Source: Gammaproteobacteria bacterium AqS3
GTDB lineage: Bacteria; Pseudomonadota; Gammaproteobacteria; MEIF01; AqS3
DNA: 64,000 bases
Assembly: GCA_001750645.1 (NCBI GenBank)
Contig: MEIF01000013.1
Span: forward strand, 1 to 64,000
Reading direction: 5' to 3'
A program made the translations under genes and the position numbers. Position 1 is the stretch's first letter. The number at the start of each line of letters is the position of its first letter. Shown here one piece after another: positions 25,602 through 33,708 of the stretch. The notes beneath the pieces are model-generated. The model was not told the DNA's origin, made no database searches, and saw nothing but the letters and a program-made list of their open reading frames with translations.

Positions 25602-27323
25602 TCAATTTGAGGGGCTCTTGCGTATGCGGTGCAGCGCTCTTCGCTCCCGATCGACCCTGGCGCTGTAGACAAAAATGTCATTCTTGATCTCATGCCTGAG
25701 CGATATCAGCGCAAACAGGTTGGGCAGCACCATCAGGGGCTGTATCGCCAGAGCCACCATCCAGACGATTGTGGTCTCGGCAATTCCCCCGATGAATGTG
25801 ATGGCCAGGTAGATCACCTGATAGGCCCGCTGAATGATGCGGTTGCCCCCCGTGACGTAGTTCAGCGAACGGTTGCCGTAATACTCCCAGGTCACCATCG
25901 TGCTGAAGGCGAACAGCATCAGGGGAAAAGTCACCATAAAGCCGCCGAAGGCACCCAGGACGCTCTCAAACGCCTTGATCGTCAGCGGCACCGAGTGAAC
26001 CAGCGAGCGCCCCTGCAGAAAGGGCGGACCCTGCGGGCTGATCGAATCGTTCAGGATGCCGTCCTCGATGTAGATGCTGCCGCTCCAGAGGTTGTTATCC
26101 GAGTCGTAAAACCGCACATCCTCGGCGATCGAGCGGGCGTGCAGGATGGTCAGCTCCTTGGAGCGCTCCTGCTGCAGCACGCCGTCCTTGACCCGGTAAG
26201 CCCCCGAGGCGCGGATCACATCGCTGTCATTGCCGGCGATCCAGTCCCTCAGCGCCTGGGTGTCCTCGAGCAGGTCGTCGCGATACTGACCCAGCAAAAA
26301 TCGGGTCTCGACCTCTGAAAATTCGACCTGGTGCTTTTGGTGCCAGACCCCGCTGGCCAGTATCGCCAGGCCGGTCAGCGTGCAGATGATCAGCGTGTCG
26401 ATCATCGGCTCGAGCAGGGCGACCACGCCCTCGTCTACCGACTCATCGGTGCGCGCCATGGCGTGGGCGATCGGCGCCGACCCCATGCCGGCCTCGTTGG
26501 AGAACAGCCCGCGCGCCACCCCGTAGTTGAAAGCCTGTGCAAAAGTCGCCCCGAGAAATCCCCCGACCGCCGAGTTGACGCTGAATATGTCGCTGAAAAT
26601 CAGGACGAACGAGGGAATGATGTTTTCGGCATTGATGATGATGACGAGCGAGGCCCCGCCGATGTAGAGCAGCGACATGCTCGGCACCAGATAGGTCGAC
26701 ACCTGGGCAATGCGCCTGCCCCCGCCGATGATGGCCACCGCCAAAAATGCCGCCACCACCAGGCTGGTGATCCAGAAATCAATGCCCACGGTCGCATGCA
26801 CGCTGTCGGTGATGCTGCGCATCTGCGTCATGGTGCCGGCGCCGATGACGGTGGCGCCGGTGGCGATGGCAAACAGAATGCCCAGCCAGCGCATGTTCAT
26901 GCCCTTGTCGAGCACGTACATCGGCCCGCCCGAGAAGGTCCCGTCGGGCAGCCGCTGCCGGTACTTGTGCGCCAGCGTCACCTCGGCCATCTTGGTGGCC
27001 ATGCCGACGAAGGCCGTCATCCACATCCAGAACAGTGCCGCAGGCCCGCCGAGGAAGAGCGCAAAGGCCACCCCGCCGATGTTGCCGGTGCCGATGGTTC
27101 CGGACAGCGCCGTGGTCAGCGAGCCAAAGGTGTTGGCGTCGCCCTCGCCGCGGATGCGGTTGGCGCGCATCAGCATGGTCACGCCGCGGCCGAACAGCCG
27201 GAATTGCGGGAGCTTCAGGGCAATGGTGAAGTAGAGCCCGGTCAGCAGCAGCACTGCGGCAAACCAGGAGGACGAGCCGAAGTAGCCGTCGATCAGGTTG
27301 AGAAAATCCATCAGCTGCTGCAC
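25602..27323 (-). CDS. Sodium:alanine symporter family (AGCS) protein, copy 1
   Basis: A 573-residue inner-membrane protein of the alanine or glycine:cation symporter family, which imports small amino acids with Na+ (or H+). Visible signatures are an N-terminal membrane segment, LKLPQFRLFGRG, SGTIGTGNIGGVA and the family motif NEAGMGSAPIAHA. It is longer than the usual 450-500 residues because of a soluble insertion of about 140 residues (roughly residues 340-475) between late membrane helices. The start is GTG at 27323, chosen because a GGGAGG ribosome binding site sits seven bases upstream; an in-frame ATG lies four codons later. It follows its paralog by 34 bases, so the two are probably co-transcribed. 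Substrate cannot be told from sequence. Confidence 0.9.
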   Translation of the reverse strand: MQQLMDFLNLIDGYFGSSSWFAAVLLLTGLYFTIALKLPQFRLFGRGVTMLMRANRIRGEGDANTFGSLTTALSGTIGTGNIGGVAFALFLGGPAALFWMWMTAFVGMATKMAEVTLAHKYRQRLPDGTFSGGPMYVLDKGMNMRWLGILFAIATGATVIGAGTMTQMRSITDSVHATVGIDFWITSLVVAAFLAVAIIGGGRRIAQVSTYLVPSMSLLYIGGASLVIIINAENIIPSFVLIFSDIFSVNSAVGGFLGATFAQAFNYGVARGLFSNEAGMGSAPIAHAMARTDESVDEGVVALLEPMIDTLIICTLTGLAILASGVWHQKHQVEFSEVETRFLLGQYRDDLLEDTQALRDWIAGNDSDVIRASGAYRVKDGVLQQERSKELTILHARSIAEDVRFYDSDNNLWSGSIYIEDGILNDSISPQGPPFLQGRSLVHSVPLTIKAFESVLGAFGGFMVTFPLMLFAFSTMVTWEYYGNRSLNYVTGGNRIIQRAYQVIYLAITFIGGIAETTIVWMVALAIQPLMVLPNLFALISLRHEIKNDIFVYSARVDRERRALHRIRKSPSN

Positions 27324-27357
27324 GTCTTATCCTCCCTCGCTATTCCGAAAAACCCGA

Positions 27358-29055
27358 TTACTTCTTCGCCGGCGGGGGCGCCTGCCTGAGCTCACTGCTG
27401 TAGGCCTCAATATCCTCGCGTATCTCGCGGCGCAGCATGATCATGCAGAACAGGTTGGGCAGGGTCATCAGCGCCTGGGTGACCGTCGACAGCGTCCAGA
27501 CCAGCTTGGTGTCGGCAATCCCCCCGACAAAGCAGCACCCCATGAAAGTGAGCTGCCATATTCGCGCGGCGAGTTTATTGTCCTTGAACAGATACCGGGT
27601 CGAGCGATCCCCGTAATACTGCCAGGTCAGCAGCGTGCTGAAGGCGAACAGCAGCAGCGGCAGCGTCACCAGCAGGCTGCCATAGCTGCCGTAGCTCTGC
27701 TCAAACATCCGGATGGTCAGCGGCACCGAGTGGGTCAGCGATCGCCCCCGCAGACTGGGGGCATTGCCCGAGGCCGACAATCGCCCGTCATCGAGGGCGA
27801 GCTCGCCGCTCCAAGGTTCGCCGGCCGCATCCAGGAAGACCACGTCCTCGGCCAGCGAGCGGGAGTGCAGGATGCTGATCGGGGCGCTGCCGTCTTCGTT
27901 CAGCTGCAGCTTGCCCTCGACCACGGCATAGCGCCCCGAGGCCGGCTGCACGCCGCCGCCGTCCTCGGCAATCCAGGCGCTGAGCGCCTCGAGGTGCTCG
28001 GGGTTGTCCTGGCGGTACTCGCCCTGGACGTACTCGGTCTCCAGCGGTGCGAAATTGACCTCGTGCTTCTGGCTCCAGGCGCCGCTGGCCAGCAGCGCCA
28101 GCCCCGTCAGGGAGCAGATGATGAGAGTGTCGATCATCGGCTCGAGCAGCGCCACCACGCCCTCGTCCGCAGACTTTTCGGTGCGCGCCATGGCGTGTGC
28201 CATCGGCGCCGAGCCCTGCCCCGCCTCGTTCGAGAACAGGCCTCGGGCGACGCCGGACTGAAAGGCCTGGGCAATTCCGGCGCCCAGAAAGCCGCCGACC
28301 ACGGCAGTCCCCGTGAAGACGTCGCCGATGATCGAGGCAATCGCCCCGGGCAGGTTTTCGGCGTTGAAGATGATGATTCCCGAAGTCCCGATGATGTAGA
28401 AGATCGCCATGCTGGGGACCATGTAGGTGGCCACCTGGGTGATGCGGCGCACCCCGCCGATGATGACCACCCCCAGCAGGGCGACCCCGGCCAGGCTGCT
28501 GACCCAGACATCGATGTTAAAAGTCTCCTCGATGCTGGTCGAGATCGTGCGCATCTGGATCATGCCGCCCGAGCCGATGACCGTCAGGATGGTCATCACC
28601 GCAAAAACGCCGCCCAGAAACGGCATGCCGAGGCGGCGGCTGAGCACGTACATCGTCCCGCCGGCAAAGGTGCCGTCGGCGAGCTGATCGCGATATTTAT
28701 GCACCATGGTGACCTCGACCATCTTGCTCGCCATGCCGAGGAAGGCCGTCGCCCACATCCAGAACAGGGCGGCGGGACCGCCCAGGAAGAGCGCAAAGGC
28801 GACACCGCCGACATTGCCGGTGCCGATGGTGCCCGACAGCGCCGTGCTCAGCGCCCCGACCGTGTTGGCGTCGCCCTCGCCCTTGTCGCGGTTGGCCTTG
28901 CTCAGCATGCTCATCCCGCGCCCGAACAGCCGGAACTGCGGGAGCTTCAGGGCAATGGTGAAATACAGCCCGGTGCCCAGCAGACAGGCGGCAAACCAAC
29001 TCGCCGAGCCCAGCACGCTGTCCAGGTTGTTGAGAATGTCGGTAATCATCTGCAT
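27358..29055 (-). CDS. Sodium:alanine symporter family (AGCS) protein, copy 2
   Basis: A 565-residue paralog of the neighbouring symporter with the same layout: LKLPQFRLFGRG near the N-terminus, SGTIGTGNVGGVA, NEAGQGSAPMAHA, and a similar soluble insertion of about 140 residues between late helices. The start chosen is ATG at 29055 (MQMITD). A second ATG lies two codons later, and a GGGGGA stretch lies about 13 bases upstream. An upstream extension to 29247 is open but is antisense-like, arginine- and serine-rich and overlaps gor, so I rejected it. The 43-base gap to gor and 34-base gap to the next copy suggest one transcript. The pair likely arose by tandem duplication followed by divergence. 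Confidence 0.88.
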   Translation of the reverse strand: MQMITDILNNLDSVLGSASWFAACLLGTGLYFTIALKLPQFRLFGRGMSMLSKANRDKGEGDANTVGALSTALSGTIGTGNVGGVAFALFLGGPAALFWMWATAFLGMASKMVEVTMVHKYRDQLADGTFAGGTMYVLSRRLGMPFLGGVFAVMTILTVIGSGGMIQMRTISTSIEETFNIDVWVSSLAGVALLGVVIIGGVRRITQVATYMVPSMAIFYIIGTSGIIIFNAENLPGAIASIIGDVFTGTAVVGGFLGAGIAQAFQSGVARGLFSNEAGQGSAPMAHAMARTEKSADEGVVALLEPMIDTLIICSLTGLALLASGAWSQKHEVNFAPLETEYVQGEYRQDNPEHLEALSAWIAEDGGGVQPASGRYAVVEGKLQLNEDGSAPISILHSRSLAEDVVFLDAAGEPWSGELALDDGRLSASGNAPSLRGRSLTHSVPLTIRMFEQSYGSYGSLLVTLPLLLFAFSTLLTWQYYGDRSTRYLFKDNKLAARIWQLTFMGCCFVGGIADTKLVWTLSTVTQALMTLPNLFCMIMLRREIREDIEAYSSELRQAPPPAKK

Positions 29056-29098
29056 TTGATTATCTGTCCCCCTTGATATGCCCTGTGTCTGCGCTCTG

Positions 29099-30460
29099 CT
29101 AGGTGGCTGTTGCGCCCTGCAGGGGCTCGCGCAGTGTGACCAGCTCCTCCGCCGCCGTCGGGTGAATGCCGATGGTGCCGTCGAGCTGCGACTTGGTGAC
29201 GCCCGCCCGGACTGCCGCTGCAAATCCCTGGACGATTTCGCCCGCATCTAGCCCCACGACGTGCACCGCCAGCACGACATCCGTGCTGCGCCGGACAATC
29301 AGCTTCATCATGGTGCGCTCCTCCGAGCCGCTGAGCGTGTGCTTGAGGTGGCGAAATTCGGTTCTGTAGATGTCGATGTCCTCGCCCAGCATCTCTCTCG
29401 CCTCGGCCTCGGTCGGCCCGGCGGTGCCGACCGATGGCTGGGTGAATACTGCCGTCGGGATATTGGCATAGTCGAGCTCTTCGGTTGAGCCGCCGTAGGC
29501 GCGCTCGGCGAAGTTCATCGCCTCGGCAATGGCCACCGGCGTCAGCTCGGGGCCCTCGATGATGTCGCCGAGGGCGTAGAGGTGGGGAATCGAGGTTGCG
29601 AAATCGGCGTCGACTGCGACCTTGCCGGTTTCGGTCAGCGCCAGCTCGCCGGCCCCGGCTGCAATGGCCCCGAGGCGGGGAGCACGGCCGGTCGCGCACA
29701 GCACCTGCTCAAAGGTCTCGGCGTCCCCGCCGGCAAAGCTGACGCGGTGCAGGTGTCCCTCTGGATCGAGCCGCTCGATGTCGCAGTTCAGTCGGACGCT
29801 GACGCCGCTGCGCCGCAGCTCCGCCAGCACGCAGCGCGAGATGTCGGCGTCAAAGTGCCGCAGCAGGGTCCCGCCGCGGTAGCTCAGCACAACCTCGGAT
29901 CCCAGCGCCGCAAAGATCGAGGCAAATTCAACGGCGATGTAGCCCCCGCCGATGATGAGCAGCCGCTCGGGCAGCTCGTCGAGCTCAAACAGATCATCGG
30001 AAATCAGCGCCCGCTCGCTGCCGGGAAAGTCGGGAACCTGGGGGGCGCCGCCGGTCGCCAGCAATACGCGCTCTGCGGTGTGCTCGGCGCCGTCGACCAG
30101 GTGCAGGTGTTTCGGGGCGGTCAGCTCGGCTCTCTGGGGGTGGATGTCGACGCCGGCCGAATTCAGCAGATTCTCGTAGATCCCGTTGAGGCGCCGAACC
30201 TCGGCGGCCTGGTTGTTGCGCAGAATCCGCCAGTCAAAGCTCATGTCACCGCTCCAGCCGAAGCCCCGGGACTCCTCAATGGAGTGGGCGTGATGCGCCC
30301 CGTAGTAAAAAAGTTTTTTGGGGATGCACCCGACATTTACACAGGTTCCCCCCAGAAATCGTTCCTCGGCTATCGCCACTTTTGCCCCCAAGCGACTGGC
30401 CCAGCGAGCCGCGCGAACCCCGCCCGAACCAGCCCCGATGACGAACAGGTCGTAATCCAA
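29099..30460 (-). CDS. gor: Glutathione-disulfide reductase
   Basis: A 453-residue FAD flavoenzyme that reduces glutathione disulfide with NADPH in the cytoplasm. It shows the FAD-binding GAGSGG near residue 9, the redox disulfide in GGTCVNVGC (Cys40 and Cys45), a nucleotide-binding GGGYIAVEFA, and the YRGGTLLR pair of arginines typical of NADPH specificity. Near the C-terminus is HPTAAEE with the catalytic His-Glu. Length matches the E. coli enzyme (450). The start is TTG at 30460, because the flavin fold begins right after it; longer extensions run into the divergent SDR gene. It lies upstream of the two symporter genes on the same strand and is divergent from the SDR gene. Confidence 0.92.
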   Translation of the reverse strand: MDYDLFVIGAGSGGVRAARWASRLGAKVAIAEERFLGGTCVNVGCIPKKLFYYGAHHAHSIEESRGFGWSGDMSFDWRILRNNQAAEVRRLNGIYENLLNSAGVDIHPQRAELTAPKHLHLVDGAEHTAERVLLATGGAPQVPDFPGSERALISDDLFELDELPERLLIIGGGYIAVEFASIFAALGSEVVLSYRGGTLLRHFDADISRCVLAELRRSGVSVRLNCDIERLDPEGHLHRVSFAGGDAETFEQVLCATGRAPRLGAIAAGAGELALTETGKVAVDADFATSIPHLYALGDIIEGPELTPVAIAEAMNFAERAYGGSTEELDYANIPTAVFTQPSVGTAGPTEAEAREMLGEDIDIYRTEFRHLKHTLSGSEERTMMKLIVRRSTDVVLAVHVVGLDAGEIVQGFAAAVRAGVTKSQLDGTIGIHPTAAEELVTLREPLQGATAT

Positions 30461-30525
30461 TGTTTGCAGGCCCCCGTTTGGGGCGGCAAGTATACTGGAC
30501 GGCTTTTTGAGCAGAGAGCACCCCA
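30461..30525. promoter_or_regulatory. Divergent gor / SDR promoter gap with palindromic -10-like element
   Basis: Only 65 bases separate the two divergent start codons. The palindrome AGTATACT at 30489-30496 supplies a TATACT -10-like hexamer on both strands, placed about 30 bases from each start codon. No good -35 hexamer is visible at 16-18 bases for either direction. Promoter function is inferred from position. Confidence 0.35.
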
Positions 30526-31290
30526 ATGTCCTTATTTGATATGCACGGCCAGAATGTTTTGCTGACCGGATCGTCCAAGGGAATCGGCAAGGCAATCGCC
30601 CAGCAGATGGCGCGCCTCGGAGCCAACGTCGTCATCTCAAGCCGCAAGGGCGATGTCTGCAGGGCGGTGGCCGATGAAATCAACGCCGAGGGGGGCGGTC
30701 GGGCAGTCGACATTCCCTGCAATATCTCCGATGTCGACCAGCTGAAGATGCTGGTCGCAAAAACCCGGGAGGCGCTCGGCGATATTCACGTCCTGATCTG
30801 CAACGCTGCCGTCAACCCCTACTTCGGCCCCTCGATCGACCTGCCCGAAAGCGCCTTTGAAAAAATCCTCCGCGTCAATGTGATGTCCAACCAGTGGCTC
30901 TGCAATCTCGTCGTCCCCGAGATGCGCACCCGCAAGGACGGCAGCATCATCGTGGTGTCCTCGATCGCCGCCTTCCACGGCAGCACCGACCTGGGCGCCT
31001 ACGCCATCTCCAAGGCGGCCGACCTGGCGCTGGTGCGCAACCTCGCCGTCGAATACGGCCCCGACAACATCCGCGTCAACGCGATCTGCCCCGGGCTGGT
31101 CAAAACCGACTTCGCCCGCGCCCTCTGGGAAAACCCGGAAATCCTCAAAGGCGCCACTTCCGGCGCCCCGCTGCGCCGCATCGGCGAGCCCGATGAAATC
31201 GCCGGCGCCGCCATCCTGCTGGCCAGCCGCGCCGGGACGTTCCTGACCGGCCAGGCGATCACCGTCGACGGCGGGCGCTGCGCGGTCTGA
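30526..31290 (+). CDS. SDR family oxidoreductase
   Basis: A 254-residue classical short-chain dehydrogenase/reductase. It has the cofactor motif TGSSKGIG at 14-21, an NAA motif, the catalytic Ser in VVSSIAAFHG, the Tyr-x-x-x-Lys in YAISK, and a C-terminal TGQAITVDGG. These features fit an NAD(P)-dependent carbonyl or alcohol oxidoreductase, with substrate unknown. It is distinct from the fabG gene in the window. The start is ATG at 30526; upstream sequence has only a weak purine-rich stretch. The hydrolase gene follows within a few bases of its stop, so the two may form an operon. Confidence 0.88.
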   Translation: MSLFDMHGQNVLLTGSSKGIGKAIAQQMARLGANVVISSRKGDVCRAVADEINAEGGGRAVDIPCNISDVDQLKMLVAKTREALGDIHVLICNAAVNPYFGPSIDLPESAFEKILRVNVMSNQWLCNLVVPEMRTRKDGSIIVVSSIAAFHGSTDLGAYAISKAADLALVRNLAVEYGPDNIRVNAICPGLVKTDFARALWENPEILKGATSGAPLRRIGEPDEIAGAAILLASRAGTFLTGQAITVDGGRCAV

Positions 31291-31418
31291 AGCCGTGGAG
31301 CTGAGGCACCCGGCCGCACCCCGCCCCGGAGCGCAGGTTCCGGCGGGCGCCGAGCTGGTCGAGTTCCAGTCCCGCCCTGCGCTGGGGCGACTGGAGCGAC
31401 GCCTCAGCCCCGCTGGCG

Positions 31419-32237
31419 GTGTGCGTGCACGGCTTCCCCGACGAGCCCGGCGGGTTCAGACCCCAGGCCGACTGGCTGGTGCAGCGGGGTCATCGCGTGC
31501 TGGCGCCCTATCTGCCAGGCTATTACGCCGCTGAGAGCTGCACCGAGTGGTGCAGCGGCGGCGGTGCACTCGGCGCCGAGGTGGCGCTGTCCTGCTGGCA
31601 GATGCTCGACGCCCTGGGCGAGCCTCGCATCCACCTGCTGATCGGCCACGACTGGGGGGCGCTGGTGAGCTACTCCATGGTTGTCGCCCGTCCCGACAGC
31701 GTCGACAGGCTCGTCGCTGCGGCAGTCCCCTACGGCGGACGGATGGTGGAGGCGTTTTTGACGGACCCGGCCCAGCAATTGCGCTCCTGGTACATGTTCT
31801 TCTTTCAGATGCCCTTTGCCGAGCTCGCCGTGGGGCACGACAACTTCGCCTTCATCGACAGGCTCTGGCGGGTCTGGTCGCCCTCCTGGAACTACGCCGC
31901 CGCCGACATCGACGCCGTCAAATCGCTGTTTGCCCAGCCCGAGGCGCTGAGCGCCGCACTGACCTACTACCGGCTCAACCTCAATCCCGCCGCCCCCGCC
32001 GCCAGCGAGGCCGGCGCCGAGCTGCGGGGGCGGGTCGGCTCCGCCCCGCTGCCCTGCCCGACCCTCTACGTCCACGGTGCGGAGGACGGCTGCATCGGCG
32101 CCGAATACGCCGAGCAGGACGCCTCGCTGTATCCGACCGGGCTGTCGGTTCAGATCCTCCCGAAGGCCGGGCACTTCGTGCACCGGGAGGCGCCGGCCGC
32201 CTTCAACCAGGCCGTCGGGGACTGGCTCGACCGCTAG
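31419..32237 (+). CDS. Alpha/beta hydrolase (epoxide-hydrolase-like), 5' end probably frameshifted
   Basis: A 272-residue frame with alpha/beta hydrolase signatures: oxyanion-region HGFPDEPGG at its start, nucleophile elbow GHDWGA (Asp), an acidic residue in GAEDG and the catalytic His in AGHFVHRE. The Asp nucleophile and two-domain length fit the epoxide hydrolase or haloalkane dehalogenase branch. The GTG at 31419 leaves out the first strands. A continuation of the protein upstream is readable in this frame back to about 31377 (LRWGDWSDASAPLA), and further upstream it appears in another frame beginning at a GTG at 31295, just after the SDR gene (ELVEFQSRPAL). This suggests a one-base frameshift near 31375-31385. 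The real gene is therefore probably 31295-32237, either broken or carrying a sequencing error. Its stop overlaps the holB stop on the other strand. Confidence 0.75.
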   Translation: MCVHGFPDEPGGFRPQADWLVQRGHRVLAPYLPGYYAAESCTEWCSGGGALGAEVALSCWQMLDALGEPRIHLLIGHDWGALVSYSMVVARPDSVDRLVAAAVPYGGRMVEAFLTDPAQQLRSWYMFFFQMPFAELAVGHDNFAFIDRLWRVWSPSWNYAAADIDAVKSLFAQPEALSAALTYYRLNLNPAAPAASEAGAELRGRVGSAPLPCPTLYVHGAEDGCIGAEYAEQDASLYPTGLSVQILPKAGHFVHREAPAAFNQAVGDWLDR

Positions 32238-33103
32238 TTTTCGCCCCCCTGCCGGGCTCCGGCTCCGCCGGGGTCGGCGGCAATGACCTGCCAGGCAGCC
32301 GCGCGAACACCCTGGAGCTGAATCTCGGCATTGAGATTGTTGGTGCGCACCAGCTCGTCCAGGGTCTGCACCCGCACCAGCACCTCGCTCAGCCTCGCCC
32401 GCTGCGACAGCCCCAGATTCTCACCTCGCAGCAGCCCGGACAGATGCCTTGCCAGACACTGAAAGATCAGGGGAACGCTGTGCTCGCGCACCAGCTGGCC
32501 GGTGGTGTCCCGGTTGCGCTCAAACCACTCGCCCACGGCTCTCTGGACGCTGACCTGCTGCGAGAGCCCCTCATCGCCCCGCTGCGCAAGCCAAGCCCGG
32601 TGCGCCTCGGCGTCCACCTGGCGCAGGTCGTAGACGACGGTGCGGCTGCGAATGGTCGGCAGCAGCTTGCCAATGCCCTGGCTCAGCAGCAGGATGTGCA
32701 TGCCCGAGGGCGGCTCCTCAAGGGTCTTGAGCAGCGCGTTCTGCGCCGGCGGCTTCATGGTCTCGGCCCCGAAGAGCATGGCGACGCGGCGCCCGCCCTG
32801 GTGGGCGTGCAGCTGGGTGAACTCCTGAAGTGCGCGGATCTGGTCAATCGCGATGACCGGCTTGTCCTCCGGGCCGGGAATGCGCATCAGGTCGGGCATG
32901 TTGCCGGCGGCGAGCAGGGCGCAGTTCGGGCAGTCTTGGCAGGCGCCCTCGGCGAGCGGGGTGCGGCACAGCAGCCAGTGCGCAAAGCGCTCGGCAAACT
33001 CGGTCAGGGCGTATCCCGGCGGGGCGTGCAGCAGATAGCTGGCGCTGTCGTGTCCCGCAGCGGTGATGCGCTGCCACAGCGGCATCTGCCAGCTCGGAAT
33101 CAA
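32234..33103 (-). CDS. holB: DNA polymerase III subunit delta'
   Basis: A 289-residue clamp-loader subunit that helps place the sliding clamp at primed DNA. It has the four zinc-binding cysteines (46, 55, 58 and 61), a degenerate nucleotide-binding loop without GKT as expected for delta', the NALLKTLEEPP helix and the SRT in place of the SRC sensor. Length is near the E. coli protein (334, a little shorter). The start is TTG at 33103, whose TTGA overlaps the tmk stop by four bases, implying translational coupling; an in-frame ATG at 33085 is the alternative. It is the last gene of the fatty-acid/tmk cluster on this strand and converges on the hydrolase gene. Confidence 0.88.
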   Translation of the reverse strand: MIPSWQMPLWQRITAAGHDSASYLLHAPPGYALTEFAERFAHWLLCRTPLAEGACQDCPNCALLAAGNMPDLMRIPGPEDKPVIAIDQIRALQEFTQLHAHQGGRRVAMLFGAETMKPPAQNALLKTLEEPPSGMHILLLSQGIGKLLPTIRSRTVVYDLRQVDAEAHRAWLAQRGDEGLSQQVSVQRAVGEWFERNRDTTGQLVREHSVPLIFQCLARHLSGLLRGENLGLSQRARLSEVLVRVQTLDELVRTNNLNAEIQLQGVRAAAWQVIAADPGGAGARQGGEN

Positions 33104-33708
33104 GACAGCCGCTCCGACAGCGCGGCCTCAAGACAGCCGCTGACTTGCTTCAGGGGGGCGTTGGCGTCGATGACGACGTAGCGCTCGGCATGGCGCCGGC
33201 TGAGATCCAGAAACGCCTCGCGGATGCGCCGCTGAAAGGCGAGGCCGGCGTTGTCGAGGTGATCATCGTCCAGCAGATCCGGCTGCGACAGGCGCGGGTG
33301 CTGCGGGTCGAGGTCCATCAGGATGGTCAGTTCGGGCTCCGGCAGGTCGAGCGCGCTGCGCAGGTTCTCAACCAGGCCGGCATCGAGCCCGCGGGCGCCG
33401 ACCTGATAGGCCAGCGTCGAGTCCCAGTAGCGATCGCAGATCACATCGCATCCGGCGGCGAGCGCCGGTGCGACCGTGTGGACGATGTTTTCAACGCGGG
33501 CCGCGACGAATAGCAGCAGCTCCGCGCGCGGCTCGATCTGGCTCTTCAGCAGCAGGCTGCGCAGCTCCTCGGCCGTCGGGCTGCCGCCGGGTTCCCGGGT
33601 TTGCTCCACGCTGCGCCCCTGCTTCCTGAGCCACGCAGCGGCGAAGCTGCAGGCGGTGGTCTTGCCGCTGCCGTCGATGCCTTCGAAAGTGATGAAGCGG
33701 CCGCTCAA
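33100..33708 (-). CDS. tmk: Thymidylate kinase
   Basis: A 202-residue kinase that phosphorylates dTMP to dTDP with ATP, feeding DNA synthesis. The P-loop GIDGSGKTT lies at residues 10-18, EPGGSPTAEE carries the substrate-binding segment, and DRYWDSTLAYQ is the DR(Y) motif. Length fits the family (about 210). The start is TTG at 33708, overlapping the mltG stop as TTGA, the same arrangement as tmk to holB. The order mltG-tmk-holB is standard in gammaproteobacteria. Confidence 0.92.
   Translation of the reverse strand: MSGRFITFEGIDGSGKTTACSFAAAWLRKQGRSVEQTREPGGSPTAEELRSLLLKSQIEPRAELLLFVAARVENIVHTVAPALAAGCDVICDRYWDSTLAYQVGARGLDAGLVENLRSALDLPEPELTILMDLDPQHPRLSQPDLLDDDHLDNAGLAFQRRIREAFLDLSRRHAERYVVIDANAPLKQVSGCLEAALSERLS

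Noticed and set aside
26331-29076. Long plus-strand frames (352 and 592 codons) opposite the two symporter genes
   Set aside because: They mirror each other because the genes on the other strand are paralogs; His/Gln/Arg-rich products with no known domain.
31547-33181. Plus-strand frame of 544 codons across the hydrolase and holB
   Set aside because: It runs out of frame with the hydrolase and antisense to holB, both of which have clear catalytic or structural motifs.
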